From an uncultured Lachnospiraceae bacterium (GTDB taxonomy: Bacteria > Bacillota > Clostridia > Lachnospirales > Lachnospiraceae), in NCBI GenBank assembly GCA_900546325.1, contig URCR01000056.1:1-16441 (forward strand): 16,441 bases of DNA, written 5' to 3'. The notes under the pieces are model-generated. The model was not told the DNA's origin. It was given only the letters and a program-made list of their open reading frames with translations, and did no database searches. Position numbers and translations under genes: made by a program. Shown here one piece after another: positions 1 through 6,051 of this stretch (positions are counted from its first letter, which is position 1; every line of letters begins with the position of its first letter).

Positions 1-7
1 AACTAGC

Positions 8-40
8 TGTGATTACCAGAATATTTAATTAAATATCACA
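8..40. repeat. AT-rich perfect palindrome with flanking inverted repeat
   Basis: Positions 21-36 (ATATTTAATTAAATAT) are a perfect 16-base palindrome. An outer inverted pair, TGTGAT at 8-13 and ATCACA at 35-40, overlaps its right arm. It lies directly downstream of the stop codon of the first minus-strand gene. It may be a weak terminator-like structure, a protein-binding site, or the edge of an element lying left of the window. No U-run or transposase is visible, so the role is open. Confidence 0.4.
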
Positions 41-46
41 AGGTCA

Positions 47-592
47 TTACACTAGTGCCTCATGATCGTGATTATGTAGTGCAAGATCTGCACCGATCGC
101 ATACTGATATGCCTCCCCTTCGGGCGTGTCACAGTAAGTCTTTAGAAGAGCCTGAATATGAGGCAATTCTTCAAATCTTCCCCAATGACTCAATATCCGG
201 GAAATATTATAAAAATTGATTGTCCATACAGACGCTTTTTTCGTATTGGTATGCGCGTATAGTGCGGTAAAAAGAGAAAGTGCTTTTGCCGGGTCGCATT
301 GCTCAAAAAGAACATCGCGGAACAGTTTGGAAGAATTCCTTCGATAGCGAAAGTAAAGAAACACTGCAGCCATCCCAAGTAACAACAGAAATATACGCCC
401 GGGAATTTGAAATTGCACAGTGAACAGAAAAAGCACAAGTGTACTGATCGTAACCAGCTTTAACAGTTTGACATTTCTTAAGTAGCCGTTTACTATCTGT
501 TGTTCCTTTTCGGTGATCGTTACCGGGATAGAGGAAATAAGATCTTGATATTGTGTTGTCATTTTTTCTTTCTGCGGCAGACTATCTGCCAC
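47..592 (-). CDS. Membrane-anchored protein of unknown function, possibly truncated
   Basis: I do not recognise the family. The GTG at 592 is chosen because AAGGAG sits 5 nt upstream. The GTG at 598 directly abuts that site, and an ATG at 562 is an alternative. The 181-aa product has a short polar N-terminus, two adjacent membrane segments at about residues 42-82, and a cytosolic C-terminal part of helical pairs that resembles TPR-like repeats (the stretch around SLFTALYAHTNTKKAS and the segment after it). The protein stops at TAA (47-49) in the middle of what looks like a further helix, so the helical array may have been shortened by a mutation or by the junction left of the window. It follows two other membrane-protein genes on the same strand and is probably co-transcribed with them. 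A role cannot be assigned. Confidence 0.6.
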   Translation of the reverse strand: MADSLPQKEKMTTQYQDLISSIPVTITEKEQQIVNGYLRNVKLLKLVTISTLVLFLFTVQFQIPGRIFLLLLGMAAVFLYFRYRRNSSKLFRDVLFEQCDPAKALSLFTALYAHTNTKKASVWTINFYNISRILSHWGRFEELPHIQALLKTYCDTPEGEAYQYAIGADLALHNHDHEALV

Positions 593-658
593 AGACACTC
601 CTTTCTTGTTTTAGATTATGTGAAGTTTTCTTCTTTTCAGAGTTCCAAAAGTGGATCG

Positions 659-813
659 TTAGAAAATATCGTCCCCCCGTACTTCTACTTTCCATACTAA
701 AATATTCAGAACACCGAGCAGACAAGGCATTCCAAAAAGAATTCCTGAACATTTCTCTGCCCATCCCACAGCTTTCCTGCAAAAAACAACAGAAGTCCAA
801 AAACGGCGGTCAA
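659..813 (-). pseudogene. Probable frameshifted small two-helix membrane protein
   Basis: Between the 200-aa gene and the next gene, two overlapping minus-strand frames each give half of a plausible small membrane protein. One frame starts at a TTG (811-813) that overlaps the upstream stop codon, with AGAGGAA just before it. It gives a first hydrophobic helix (LTAVFGLLLFFAGKLW) and runs to a stop at 706. The other frame gives a second hydrophobic helix (GMPCLLGVLNILVW) with a charged tail (KVEVRGDDIF) ending at TAA 659-661. Joining them needs a one-step frame change near a T5 run at about 740. Either this is a decayed gene or there is a sequencing error. It could also be non-coding sequence whose hydrophobic translation is a chance effect. 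Confidence 0.3.
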
Positions 814-1412
814 AATTCCTCTTCCATAATGTCCTTCCACCGATATCCCTCCCTTCCGTACCATTTAGCAAAACGGTACAACTCTTTTTTATCGTGATTT
901 AAGCGGAAGGAACCTTTTTCCCCATTACAGTCAATGAAAAATATTTTATAATATGTCTGGGAACCGGATCCTCTGTCACCTGGTTCTCTTTCGCATCCGA
1001 TATAAGTGATCTCCCTGAAATAATTGCGGTGAAATACCTGAAATCCCGCACTGACCGAATATTCTGTAAACCATTCCCTCTGATGCTCCGGCAATGCAAA
1101 ATCTGTTCGGTCTTTATATCGTTTTCCAACAGCACGTTCTACTTTTCGCAGGTGTACATAGGCCCCTCCACCAATAAAGATTGTAAGTCCGATCATCATC
1201 AGACTATAGAAAGAAAACAGCAATTTGGCACTTCCGACAAGATCATCTCTTCTCCAGAAGAGACATCCTATAAATGCGATGAAAAAGATGATTCCCATAA
1301 CAACAGCCAAAGCTCCAAGGCTGCGCCAGATCCCCTGGAACGGGTTACATCTGTAAAAATCAAAATCTTCCCGACTGTTCTCTGATACATTTTCTGATTG
1401 TTTCTTTTTCAT
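810..1412 (-). CDS. Two-helix membrane protein with C-terminal cytosolic domain, function unknown
   Basis: The 200-aa product has a charged N-terminus containing the stretch FYRCNPFQGIWR, membrane segments at about 31-53 and 62-86, and then about 110 residues of cytosolic domain rich in alternating beta-type segments. That domain could be a bacterial PH-like fold, but this is only an impression from the pattern. The ATG follows the upstream stop codon without a gap (TAA then ATG), and an AGAGAGG site lies inside the end of the upstream gene, so translation is probably coupled to the 351-aa membrane protein. The shared layout of helices plus a C-terminal beta domain suggests the two proteins act together at the membrane. 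No enzymatic motif was seen. Confidence 0.65.
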   Translation of the reverse strand: MKKKQSENVSENSREDFDFYRCNPFQGIWRSLGALAVVMGIIFFIAFIGCLFWRRDDLVGSAKLLFSFYSLMMIGLTIFIGGGAYVHLRKVERAVGKRYKDRTDFALPEHQREWFTEYSVSAGFQVFHRNYFREITYIGCEREPGDRGSGSQTYYKIFFIDCNGEKGSFRLNHDKKELYRFAKWYGREGYRWKDIMEEEF

Positions 1413-2468
1413 TTAGAACACCTCTCTTTTTTCAAGCCAGCAAAGTAATTTTTGATATCCCGTATAGGAAGGATCTACAAAAGTCAGCTTTTTCCCGTTT
1501 TGATAAAAAACAACTTTGTCATTGTTCAGTCCCGTGAAACGATATACTACATCATCTCTGTGAAAGTCTGCTTTTTGAAACAATGTTTCTATCCGTATGT
1601 CTGCCCCTTTGATCAGTATCTTCTTTTTCCGGCAATAAAGGCGTAAAAAAGCAAGGAGCAGTGCACACACACCGATCAATCCTGCATAAACGGTGTCGGC
1701 ACCTGTCTGAAATGCCTGTGTGAGAAACCCAAGCATGCCAAATGTACCAAATATTCCGGAAAACCAGAGAAAGGCAGAAAGCACCCAAAAAAGTATTGGG
1801 GGCATCCGTACTAAGATGACATTACCTTTTGCCGAATGTTCTTCTGCATGTCTCTGTTTTCTGTCGAAAAAAAGCAATGCTCCAAATAAAAGTATCCAGA
1901 TCACAGCGATGCTGATCCGAACCGGCTGTGGTAACGAATTTATTTTCTCAGGCCAAATTTTTGTCTTTTGAGCAGAAGTATCTGCTTTCTTACGGGAAAG
2001 TAAAATACCTTCTTTGGAATGTGGAAGATACTCTGCCAAGATAACATCCCCGGTCGCAATCCCGTTTTTTCCATGAAGGATGAGTTTTACCGTAGTCCCT
2101 TTTGGAGTTTGAACCGAAATATTGTAACTTTCCCATTTGTTTTCTGAATGGACATTGCTTCCCGCTTCTACAACCCCCTCAAAAGAAATAAACTGGTCTT
2201 TGAGCGCATAAGGAAGATCTGCCGCTGCTGGAAATAGCGCACGAAAGAAAAGAAATAACATCATCAAAAGAATCAGGATATTCACTGACACTTCCAGAAA
2301 ATGTTTTTTCTTTTCCAGTATCCGTTTCCCTTTCCAGTCGATCATCTTTTCAAAAGAAAACCGAAAAAATCCTTTCCGGCAATAATGGATACAAAGCCAG
2401 AGAAGGATTCCAAAAATAATAATATGTTTTCCATAAAAAATAAACAAAAACTGTTCTTTTGTCATCAT
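1413..2468 (-). CDS. Multi-pass membrane protein with extracytoplasmic beta domain, function unknown
   Basis: The start is the ATG at 2468, because GGAG (2477-2480) lies 8 nt upstream and the apparent promoter -10 at 2495-2500 is too close to the earlier GTG at 2492. The 351-aa product has membrane segments at about 8-28, 61-80, 183-201, 223-248 and 257-277. Residues of about 81-181 form a soluble beta-rich region between helices 2 and 3, with segments such as FISFEGVVEAG and SVQTPKGTTVKLIL that recall an OB-like fold. The C-terminal 70 residues (IRIETLFQ... through the YQNGKKL strand region) resemble a small PH-like domain. It is the first gene of a three- or four-gene unit of membrane proteins. 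I do not recognise the family and see no catalytic motif. Confidence 0.65.
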   Translation of the reverse strand: MMTKEQFLFIFYGKHIIIFGILLWLCIHYCRKGFFRFSFEKMIDWKGKRILEKKKHFLEVSVNILILLMMLFLFFRALFPAAADLPYALKDQFISFEGVVEAGSNVHSENKWESYNISVQTPKGTTVKLILHGKNGIATGDVILAEYLPHSKEGILLSRKKADTSAQKTKIWPEKINSLPQPVRISIAVIWILLFGALLFFDRKQRHAEEHSAKGNVILVRMPPILFWVLSAFLWFSGIFGTFGMLGFLTQAFQTGADTVYAGLIGVCALLLAFLRLYCRKKKILIKGADIRIETLFQKADFHRDDVVYRFTGLNNDKVVFYQNGKKLTFVDPSYTGYQKLLCWLEKREVF

Positions 2469-2494
2469 AAAGGTGTCTCCCATCATATGCACAT

Positions 2495-2524
2495 ATTATA
2501 GCATTTTCAGTGAAAAGATTCCAA
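2495..2524 (-). promoter_or_regulatory. Sigma-A type promoter for the membrane-protein operon
   Basis: On the minus strand TATAAT (2495-2500) is preceded by TG at the extended -10 position (TGCTATAAT). A weak -35, TTGGAA, lies at 2519-2524 with an 18-base spacer. Transcription would start near 2488, giving a leader of about 20 bases to the ATG at 2468. The -10 is a perfect match and the -35 is poor. Confidence 0.6.
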
Positions 2525-2559
2525 TAAAAAATAAGCAGCTTTCTGAAGTTTCCCGCTTT

Positions 2560-3426
2560 TTATTTTTGCTTCAGTGCGATCAACGTAAAAAGCAGATATG
2601 CCAAGATAGCCAAGGCAGATGCTTCGATTCCGAAATCCCCGCCGGTAATCCACATACGATCAGAGTCCAGTACCCACTGGAAGACAGCACTCCCGTCTGG
2701 AGGATTCCCAATCGATAAGATTCCGCCGATGATCACTGTATTCCAGACTCCGTGTACACATGCGCTGTTCCATACAGATCCGGTTTTACAGACAATAACA
2801 GAAAATAAAATTCCGACAATACTTCCTGCTGCCAAAAGCTGGATAATACTGAGAAGATCCATGGAAGTTCCGACCAGATGAAGTGCTCCAAAGAAAATGG
2901 AAGGGAGTAAAACAGCCGTTCTCTTAGAAAATTTCTGTTCCAGACTTCCCATGATCAGTCCTCGGAAAATAAGTTCTTCCGAGATACCTCCGCCGATACC
3001 GAAGAAAAAGATGCCTCCAGTCAGCAGTTCCGGTATCTTCTCAAAATTTTTGTACTGTATCTCCCAATGACCGCCTGCGATCATCGCAATACCAAGTACC
3101 AAAAGCGGCATGGCAAATGCCAGAAGCACCCACTTTGCCGAGATAGAAAATTTCGGAATATGAAACTGCTCCGGCTGCTGTTTCATAATTTTTCTAAGAA
3201 ACAGGCAGACACTCTTCCAGGTAAAGAATGCATATAAAAGCCCCGCTAATATATTCCCCGCTGCCGAAGGAACACCACAGGAAACAGCAGCAGCTCCAAG
3301 CAGAAGTGCTGCGTTTTGCGCCAGGATTAAAATACCAATAGCACCGGCAATGACAGTTAGCATTTGCTTTGTCGTAAAAATACCTGCATATTCATTTTTT
3401 CCTGTCTTTCGTATTTGATTTTTCAT
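2560..3426 (-). CDS. CPBP family intramembrane glutamic endopeptidase (CAAX-like)
   Basis: The 288-aa product is a multi-pass membrane protein with the three motifs of the CPBP/Abi (PF02517) family in order: EELIFRG at 150-156 (the catalytic Glu pair and Arg), FGALH at 179-183, and a late HGVWN at 225-229. In this family these residues form the active site of a membrane-embedded protease. Known roles include processing of prenylated or signalling substrates and self-immunity to bacteriocins. The substrate here is unknown. The start ATG at 3426 has AGAGGTG 8 nt upstream. A TATACT (3461-3466, minus) may be its -10, but no good -35 precedes it, so it may need an activator. Only 60 bases separate its stop from the promoter of the downstream membrane-protein operon. 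Family assignment is firm and physiological role is unknown. Confidence 0.9.
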   Translation of the reverse strand: MKNQIRKTGKNEYAGIFTTKQMLTVIAGAIGILILAQNAALLLGAAAVSCGVPSAAGNILAGLLYAFFTWKSVCLFLRKIMKQQPEQFHIPKFSISAKWVLLAFAMPLLVLGIAMIAGGHWEIQYKNFEKIPELLTGGIFFFGIGGGISEELIFRGLIMGSLEQKFSKRTAVLLPSIFFGALHLVGTSMDLLSIIQLLAAGSIVGILFSVIVCKTGSVWNSACVHGVWNTVIIGGILSIGNPPDGSAVFQWVLDSDRMWITGGDFGIEASALAILAYLLFTLIALKQK

Positions 3427-3532
3427 AATAAGTACACCTCTGTTTGATTGATTTTTTTCCAGTATAGCTGGGACAAACTAATCTATCGCAAAGAAAAAGT
3501 AAAAAAAGAGTAAAATCTTCATCATAAAATAC

Positions 3533-3561
3533 TGTACACTCACTCTATTTTGTGCTATACT
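3533..3561 (+). promoter_or_regulatory. Promoter of the queuine-salvage operon
   Basis: TATACT (3556-3561) carries an extended -10 TG at 3553-3554, and TGTACA (3533-3538) lies 17 bases upstream as a 4-of-6 match to the -35 consensus. The start point would be near 3568. That leaves a leader of about 130 bases, which contains the preQ1-I aptamer. Confidence 0.6.
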
Positions 3562-3581
3562 CTACATCGCATTTATAAAAT

Positions 3582-3604
3582 CAGAAGGGCTTTCTTACCC
3601 TCTG
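3582..3604 (+). other. Leader hairpin immediately upstream of the aptamer
   Basis: CAGA-A-GGG (3582-3589) pairs with CCCTCTG (3598-3604) around an 8-base loop, with one bulged A. It lies one base before the aptamer P1 stem and may insulate or coaxially stack on it. It does not match the aptamer consensus itself. Confidence 0.45.
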
Positions 3605-3605
3605 G

Positions 3606-3640
3606 ACTGGTTCGCGAACTTCCCAGTATAAAAAACCAAG
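3606..3640 (+). promoter_or_regulatory. preQ1-I riboswitch aptamer
   Basis: P1 is ACTGG (3606-3610) paired with CCAGT (3623-3627). The 12-base loop (TTCGCGAACTTC) is followed by the A-rich tail ATAAAAAACCAAG (3628-3640). P1 length, loop length and the tail (ATAAAAAAC-AA) match the small preQ1-I class as I remember it from the Bacillus subtilis queC leader, where the tail folds back into the loop as an H-type pseudoknot around preQ1. The downstream genes look like queuosine salvage, which is the expected regulon. The aptamer call rests on primary-sequence and stem agreement; no covariance search was possible. Confidence 0.88.
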
Positions 3641-3696
3641 TATCTCGTACTGTGGTCTTTTGATGACCATAGAAATAAAAAAGTAAAGGAGATTGG
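3641..3696 (+). promoter_or_regulatory. Candidate riboswitch expression platform (ribosome-site sequestration)
   Basis: An 8-bp hairpin (3650-3657 with 3665-3672, one G-T pair) is not followed by a U-run, so it does not look like a terminator. TCTC (3643-3646) can pair with GAGA (3689-3692), which overlaps the AAAGGAG ribosome site (3685-3691). The aptamer tail CCAA (3636-3639) can also pair with TTGG (3693-3696). The tail alternatively pairs with TGGTT of P1 (3608-3612). These mutually exclusive pairings suggest translational control. The direction of the switch cannot be read from sequence alone. Confidence 0.45.
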
Positions 3697-3699
3697 AGA

Positions 3700-4719
3700 A
3701 TGAATGCTAAAAAAGTCATTATTGACTGCGATCCCGGAATCGATGACGCACTTGCCCTGATGCTGGCACTTTGCTCACCCGAATTAGAAATTTTAGGGAT
3801 CACAGTTGTCTCTGGAAATGTACCGGCAAAAAAAGGCGCGGCAAATGCAAAAAAAGTCCTTCACTGGATGAACCGGCCGGATATTCCTGTCTATCTTGGA
3901 GAAGAACTGCCGCTTGTCCGTCCTTATGTGGATGCTATGGATACCCACGGGGAAGACGGTCTCGGCGAATCTCATTACCCTGAAATTACTAATCAAATAG
4001 CGGATGCGAGTGGTGTAGAGTTTCTTACCCGCACACTGCAAAGAGCTGCCCAAAATGATGACCCGGTTTCGATCATTGCACTGGGACCTCTTACAAACCT
4101 TGCAAGAGTGATTCAAAAGGATCCACAAAGTCTTGCCGGACTTGGGGAGCTGATCAGCATGGGCGGAAGTTATCAAAGCCACGGAAACTGCTCTCCTGTT
4201 GCAGAATACAACTACTGGTGTGATCCTCATGCGGCAGAAATCGTATACCGTGCATTTGAAAACCTGCCTGTTTGCCAGAATAAAAAAATTCATATGGTCG
4301 GATTAGATGTAACAAGAAAAATTGTCCTGACTCCCAACATCTTAGAATATATGTGCTATGTGAATCCGCCGATGGGAGAACGGATCCGAAAGATTACCCG
4401 GTTTTATTTTGACTTCCACTGGAAGCAGGAAGGTGTCATCGGCTGTGTCATCAATGATCCTCTTGCGGTGGCCTATTTTATAGACCGTACACTCTGCAGC
4501 GGCATCGATGCCTGTACGAGAATTGCAACAGACGGACTTTGCATCGGGCAAAGTGTCGTAGATGGATTTGATTTCTGGCACGGACACAAAAACAGCCACA
4601 TTCTGACCCGTACTTCCCCTCCTGCATTTATGCAGATGTTTTTTGACAGAGTTCTGGGAGTACAGCCCGAGATAAGCCGTTCTGTATTAGAGCAGATCAT
4701 GAAAGGAGACACACTATGA
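3700..4719 (+). CDS. queK: Queuosine-type nucleoside hydrolase (QueK-like, IUNH family)
   Basis: The 339-aa protein belongs to the inosine/uridine-preferring nucleoside hydrolase family, cytosolic calcium enzymes that split nucleosides into base and ribose. Family signatures are DCDPGIDD at residues 9-16 (calcium and ribose binding), THGEDGLGE at 82-90, the GNCSPVAEYNYWCDPHAAE region at 162-180, and NDPLAV at 252-257. Most family members have His where this protein has Asn252. That His protonates the leaving base, so the change fits a different base. Gut clostridia carry a dedicated hydrolase, QueK, which releases queuine from queuosine and lies beside a queuine lyase and an ECF transporter, exactly the arrangement here. 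The ATG follows AAAGGAG by 8 bases and a preQ1-I riboswitch. Its stop overlaps the next start by four bases (ATGA). A general purine or pyrimidine hydrolase is the alternative, less likely given context. Confidence 0.82.
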   Translation: MNAKKVIIDCDPGIDDALALMLALCSPELEILGITVVSGNVPAKKGAANAKKVLHWMNRPDIPVYLGEELPLVRPYVDAMDTHGEDGLGESHYPEITNQIADASGVEFLTRTLQRAAQNDDPVSIIALGPLTNLARVIQKDPQSLAGLGELISMGGSYQSHGNCSPVAEYNYWCDPHAAEIVYRAFENLPVCQNKKIHMVGLDVTRKIVLTPNILEYMCYVNPPMGERIRKITRFYFDFHWKQEGVIGCVINDPLAVAYFIDRTLCSGIDACTRIATDGLCIGQSVVDGFDFWHGHKNSHILTRTSPPAFMQMFFDRVLGVQPEISRSVLEQIMKGDTL

Positions 4720-5303
4720 GAAAATTTTCAACAAATAAACTTTGCATTCTCGCACTTTGTGCTGTGATAAACCTCATTGGAGCCCAGATCGCACTGCTGC
4801 TTCTACTCCCGGTTTATCTGGATTCTCTTGGAACCGTATTCGCAGCAGCGATGATGGGGCCTCTTTACGGAATGATCCCGGGGATCATCAGCAATTTGGT
4901 CGGAGGAGTGACTACTGATATTTATGCACTTTATTACCTGCCCGTTCAGATGATCACCGGTGGGATTGCGGGACTTGTCTTTCAGAAAATATCATTTCGC
5001 GATAGAAAAAGTTTTGTAAAAATCCTGCTTGGAGCGGGAATCATCAGTATTCCCGGAACGGTCGTCAGTTCTTCCATCACTGCAATCGTGTTTGGAGGAA
5101 TTACTTCTTCCGGATCCACACTTCTGGTGCAGCTGCTCCATCATCTTGGTCTGGGATTAACTGCCAGTGTCTGTGTCGTACAAGGATTGACAGACTATGC
5201 AGACAGATCCATTGTTCTTGCTTTGACTGTTGCTCTGCTGGCTGTGGTTCCTTCTTCCGTCAAAGCAGTTACAAGTAAGGAGAAACCTCATGGAAAGATA
5301 TAA
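4716..5303 (+). CDS. ECF transporter S-component, probable queuine/queuosine-precursor importer
   Basis: The 195-aa product is almost entirely hydrophobic with about six membrane segments, a short basic N-terminus, and small-residue-rich helices (FAAAMMGPLYGMIPGIISN at about 42-60) typical of the substrate-binding S-components of energy-coupling factor transporters. Such proteins bind a vitamin-like substrate and share ATPase and EcfT subunits encoded elsewhere; none is in this window. Position between the hydrolase and the radical SAM gene, under a preQ1-I riboswitch, points to queuine as substrate, as reported for ECF proteins in gut clostridial queuine salvage. The sequence does not look to me like classical QueT, so it may be the second queuosine-linked group (QrtT type) or a further one. 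Its start overlaps the upstream stop (ATGA) and its end overlaps the next gene by 14 bases, implying translational coupling. Confidence 0.75.
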   Translation: MRKFSTNKLCILALCAVINLIGAQIALLLLLPVYLDSLGTVFAAAMMGPLYGMIPGIISNLVGGVTTDIYALYYLPVQMITGGIAGLVFQKISFRDRKSFVKILLGAGIISIPGTVVSSSITAIVFGGITSSGSTLLVQLLHHLGLGLTASVCVVQGLTDYADRSIVLALTVALLAVVPSSVKAVTSKEKPHGKI

Positions 5304-5979
5304 TAAGATCACCAATAAAAATCCCCAGGAAATCGTACTGCTGAAAGCCAAACCATGTGCCTGGGGAAAGTGCCGCTTCTGTGATTATATTGACGACAAT
5401 TCCCGGGATATTGATACAATAAATCATCTGAACTATGAAATCCTCTCCCGTGTCACAGGAGAACTCGGAGTGTTGGAAGTCATCAACTCCGGCAGCTGTT
5501 TTGAGCTTCCGGAAGAAACATTGCAAATGATCAAAGATGTCATTGTAGAAAAAAAGATCCACCGCCTCTTCTTTGAAGCGCACTGGATGTATCGGAAGCA
5601 TTTACAAAAAATGCGGGATTATATGGGAATTCCAATTACTTTTAAGATCGGTGTAGAGACATTTGACCGGAGTTTTCGGGAAGACTATTTAAATAAACAT
5701 GCGGATTTTCATTCGCCGGAAGAAGTCCGCAGCTATTTTGATTCACCATGCTTGATGGTCGGGATCAAAGGGCAGACAAAAGAGATGATTGATTACGACA
5801 TCCAAATGCTGAAGACGCATTTTGAACTGGGAACGGTCAATGTGTTTACAGATAACAGTACCGATGTCAAACGGGATCAGGAACTGGTGGACTGGTTTAT
5901 GAATAAATATGCGGATCTCTTAGAGGATCCAAGGATAGAAGTGTTGTACGAAAAGACAGATTTTGGTGTAGGGGACTGA
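5290..5979 (+). CDS. queL: Radical SAM queuine lyase (QueL-like)
   Basis: The start is the ATG at 5290, with AAGGAG 7 bases upstream inside the end of the S-component gene. The open frame extends further upstream only through that gene. The 229-aa protein has CAWGKCRFC at 23-31, a C-x4-C-x2-C arrangement in place of the usual C-x3-C-x2-C that holds the 4Fe-4S cluster for S-adenosylmethionine cleavage. Later segments (INSGSCFELP at about 66-75, FKIGVETFD at about 118-126, GIKGQTKEMIDYD) fit strands and loops of a short radical SAM barrel. In gut bacteria QueL converts the queuine base to preQ1 by an unusual lyase reaction. The neighbouring hydrolase, S-component and preQ1 riboswitch support that assignment strongly. 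The product preQ1 would enter tRNA through tRNA-guanine transglycosylase, which is not in this window. Another radical SAM activity is possible but less likely. Confidence 0.82.
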   Translation: MERYNKITNKNPQEIVLLKAKPCAWGKCRFCDYIDDNSRDIDTINHLNYEILSRVTGELGVLEVINSGSCFELPEETLQMIKDVIVEKKIHRLFFEAHWMYRKHLQKMRDYMGIPITFKIGVETFDRSFREDYLNKHADFHSPEEVRSYFDSPCLMVGIKGQTKEMIDYDIQMLKTHFELGTVNVFTDNSTDVKRDQELVDWFMNKYADLLEDPRIEVLYEKTDFGVGD

Positions 5980-6007
5980 GAATCACTCTCGTCCCCTGCT
6001 TTATATA
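5968..6007 (+). terminator. Intrinsic terminator of the queuine-salvage operon
   Basis: GTAGGGGAC (5968-5976) pairs with GTCCCCTGC (5991-5999) as a 9-bp stem with one G-T pair. GAGA/TCTC can pair within the loop. A T-rich stretch (TTTATATAT) follows. The stem begins inside the last codons of the radical SAM gene and its stop codon sits in the loop. Confidence 0.75.
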
Positions 6008-6027
6008 TATAGCTTCCTTATTATAAT

Positions 6028-6044
6028 CTCATAAATTATATGAG
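6028..6044 (-). terminator. Weak hairpin downstream of the flavin oxidoreductase gene
   Basis: CTCATA (6028-6033) and TATGAG (6039-6044) form a 6-bp stem with a 5-base loop, just past the stop codon of the minus-strand gene ending at 6052. What follows on the minus strand is T-rich but broken, so this is a weak terminator at best, between two convergent genes. Confidence 0.3.
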
Positions 6045-6051
6045 CTGTCTG

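Noticed and set aside
3582..3604. A second, tandem preQ1 aptamer in the hairpin before the riboswitch.
   Set aside because: The hairpin has a bulge and an 8-base loop and is not followed by an A-rich tail; it does not fit the aptamer pattern.
3609..3622. GTTCGCGAAC as an independent operator palindrome.
   Set aside because: It lies wholly within the aptamer loop and is better explained as part of the riboswitch.
3573..3803. Minus-strand open frame over the riboswitch leader.
   Set aside because: It runs opposite the salvage leader and the hydrolase start, with low-complexity Ser-rich content and no ribosome site.
5230..5289. Longer N-terminus for the radical SAM gene starting at 5230.
   Set aside because: The extra 20 residues are read entirely inside the S-component gene in another frame, and the ATG at 5290 has AAGGAG at the right distance.
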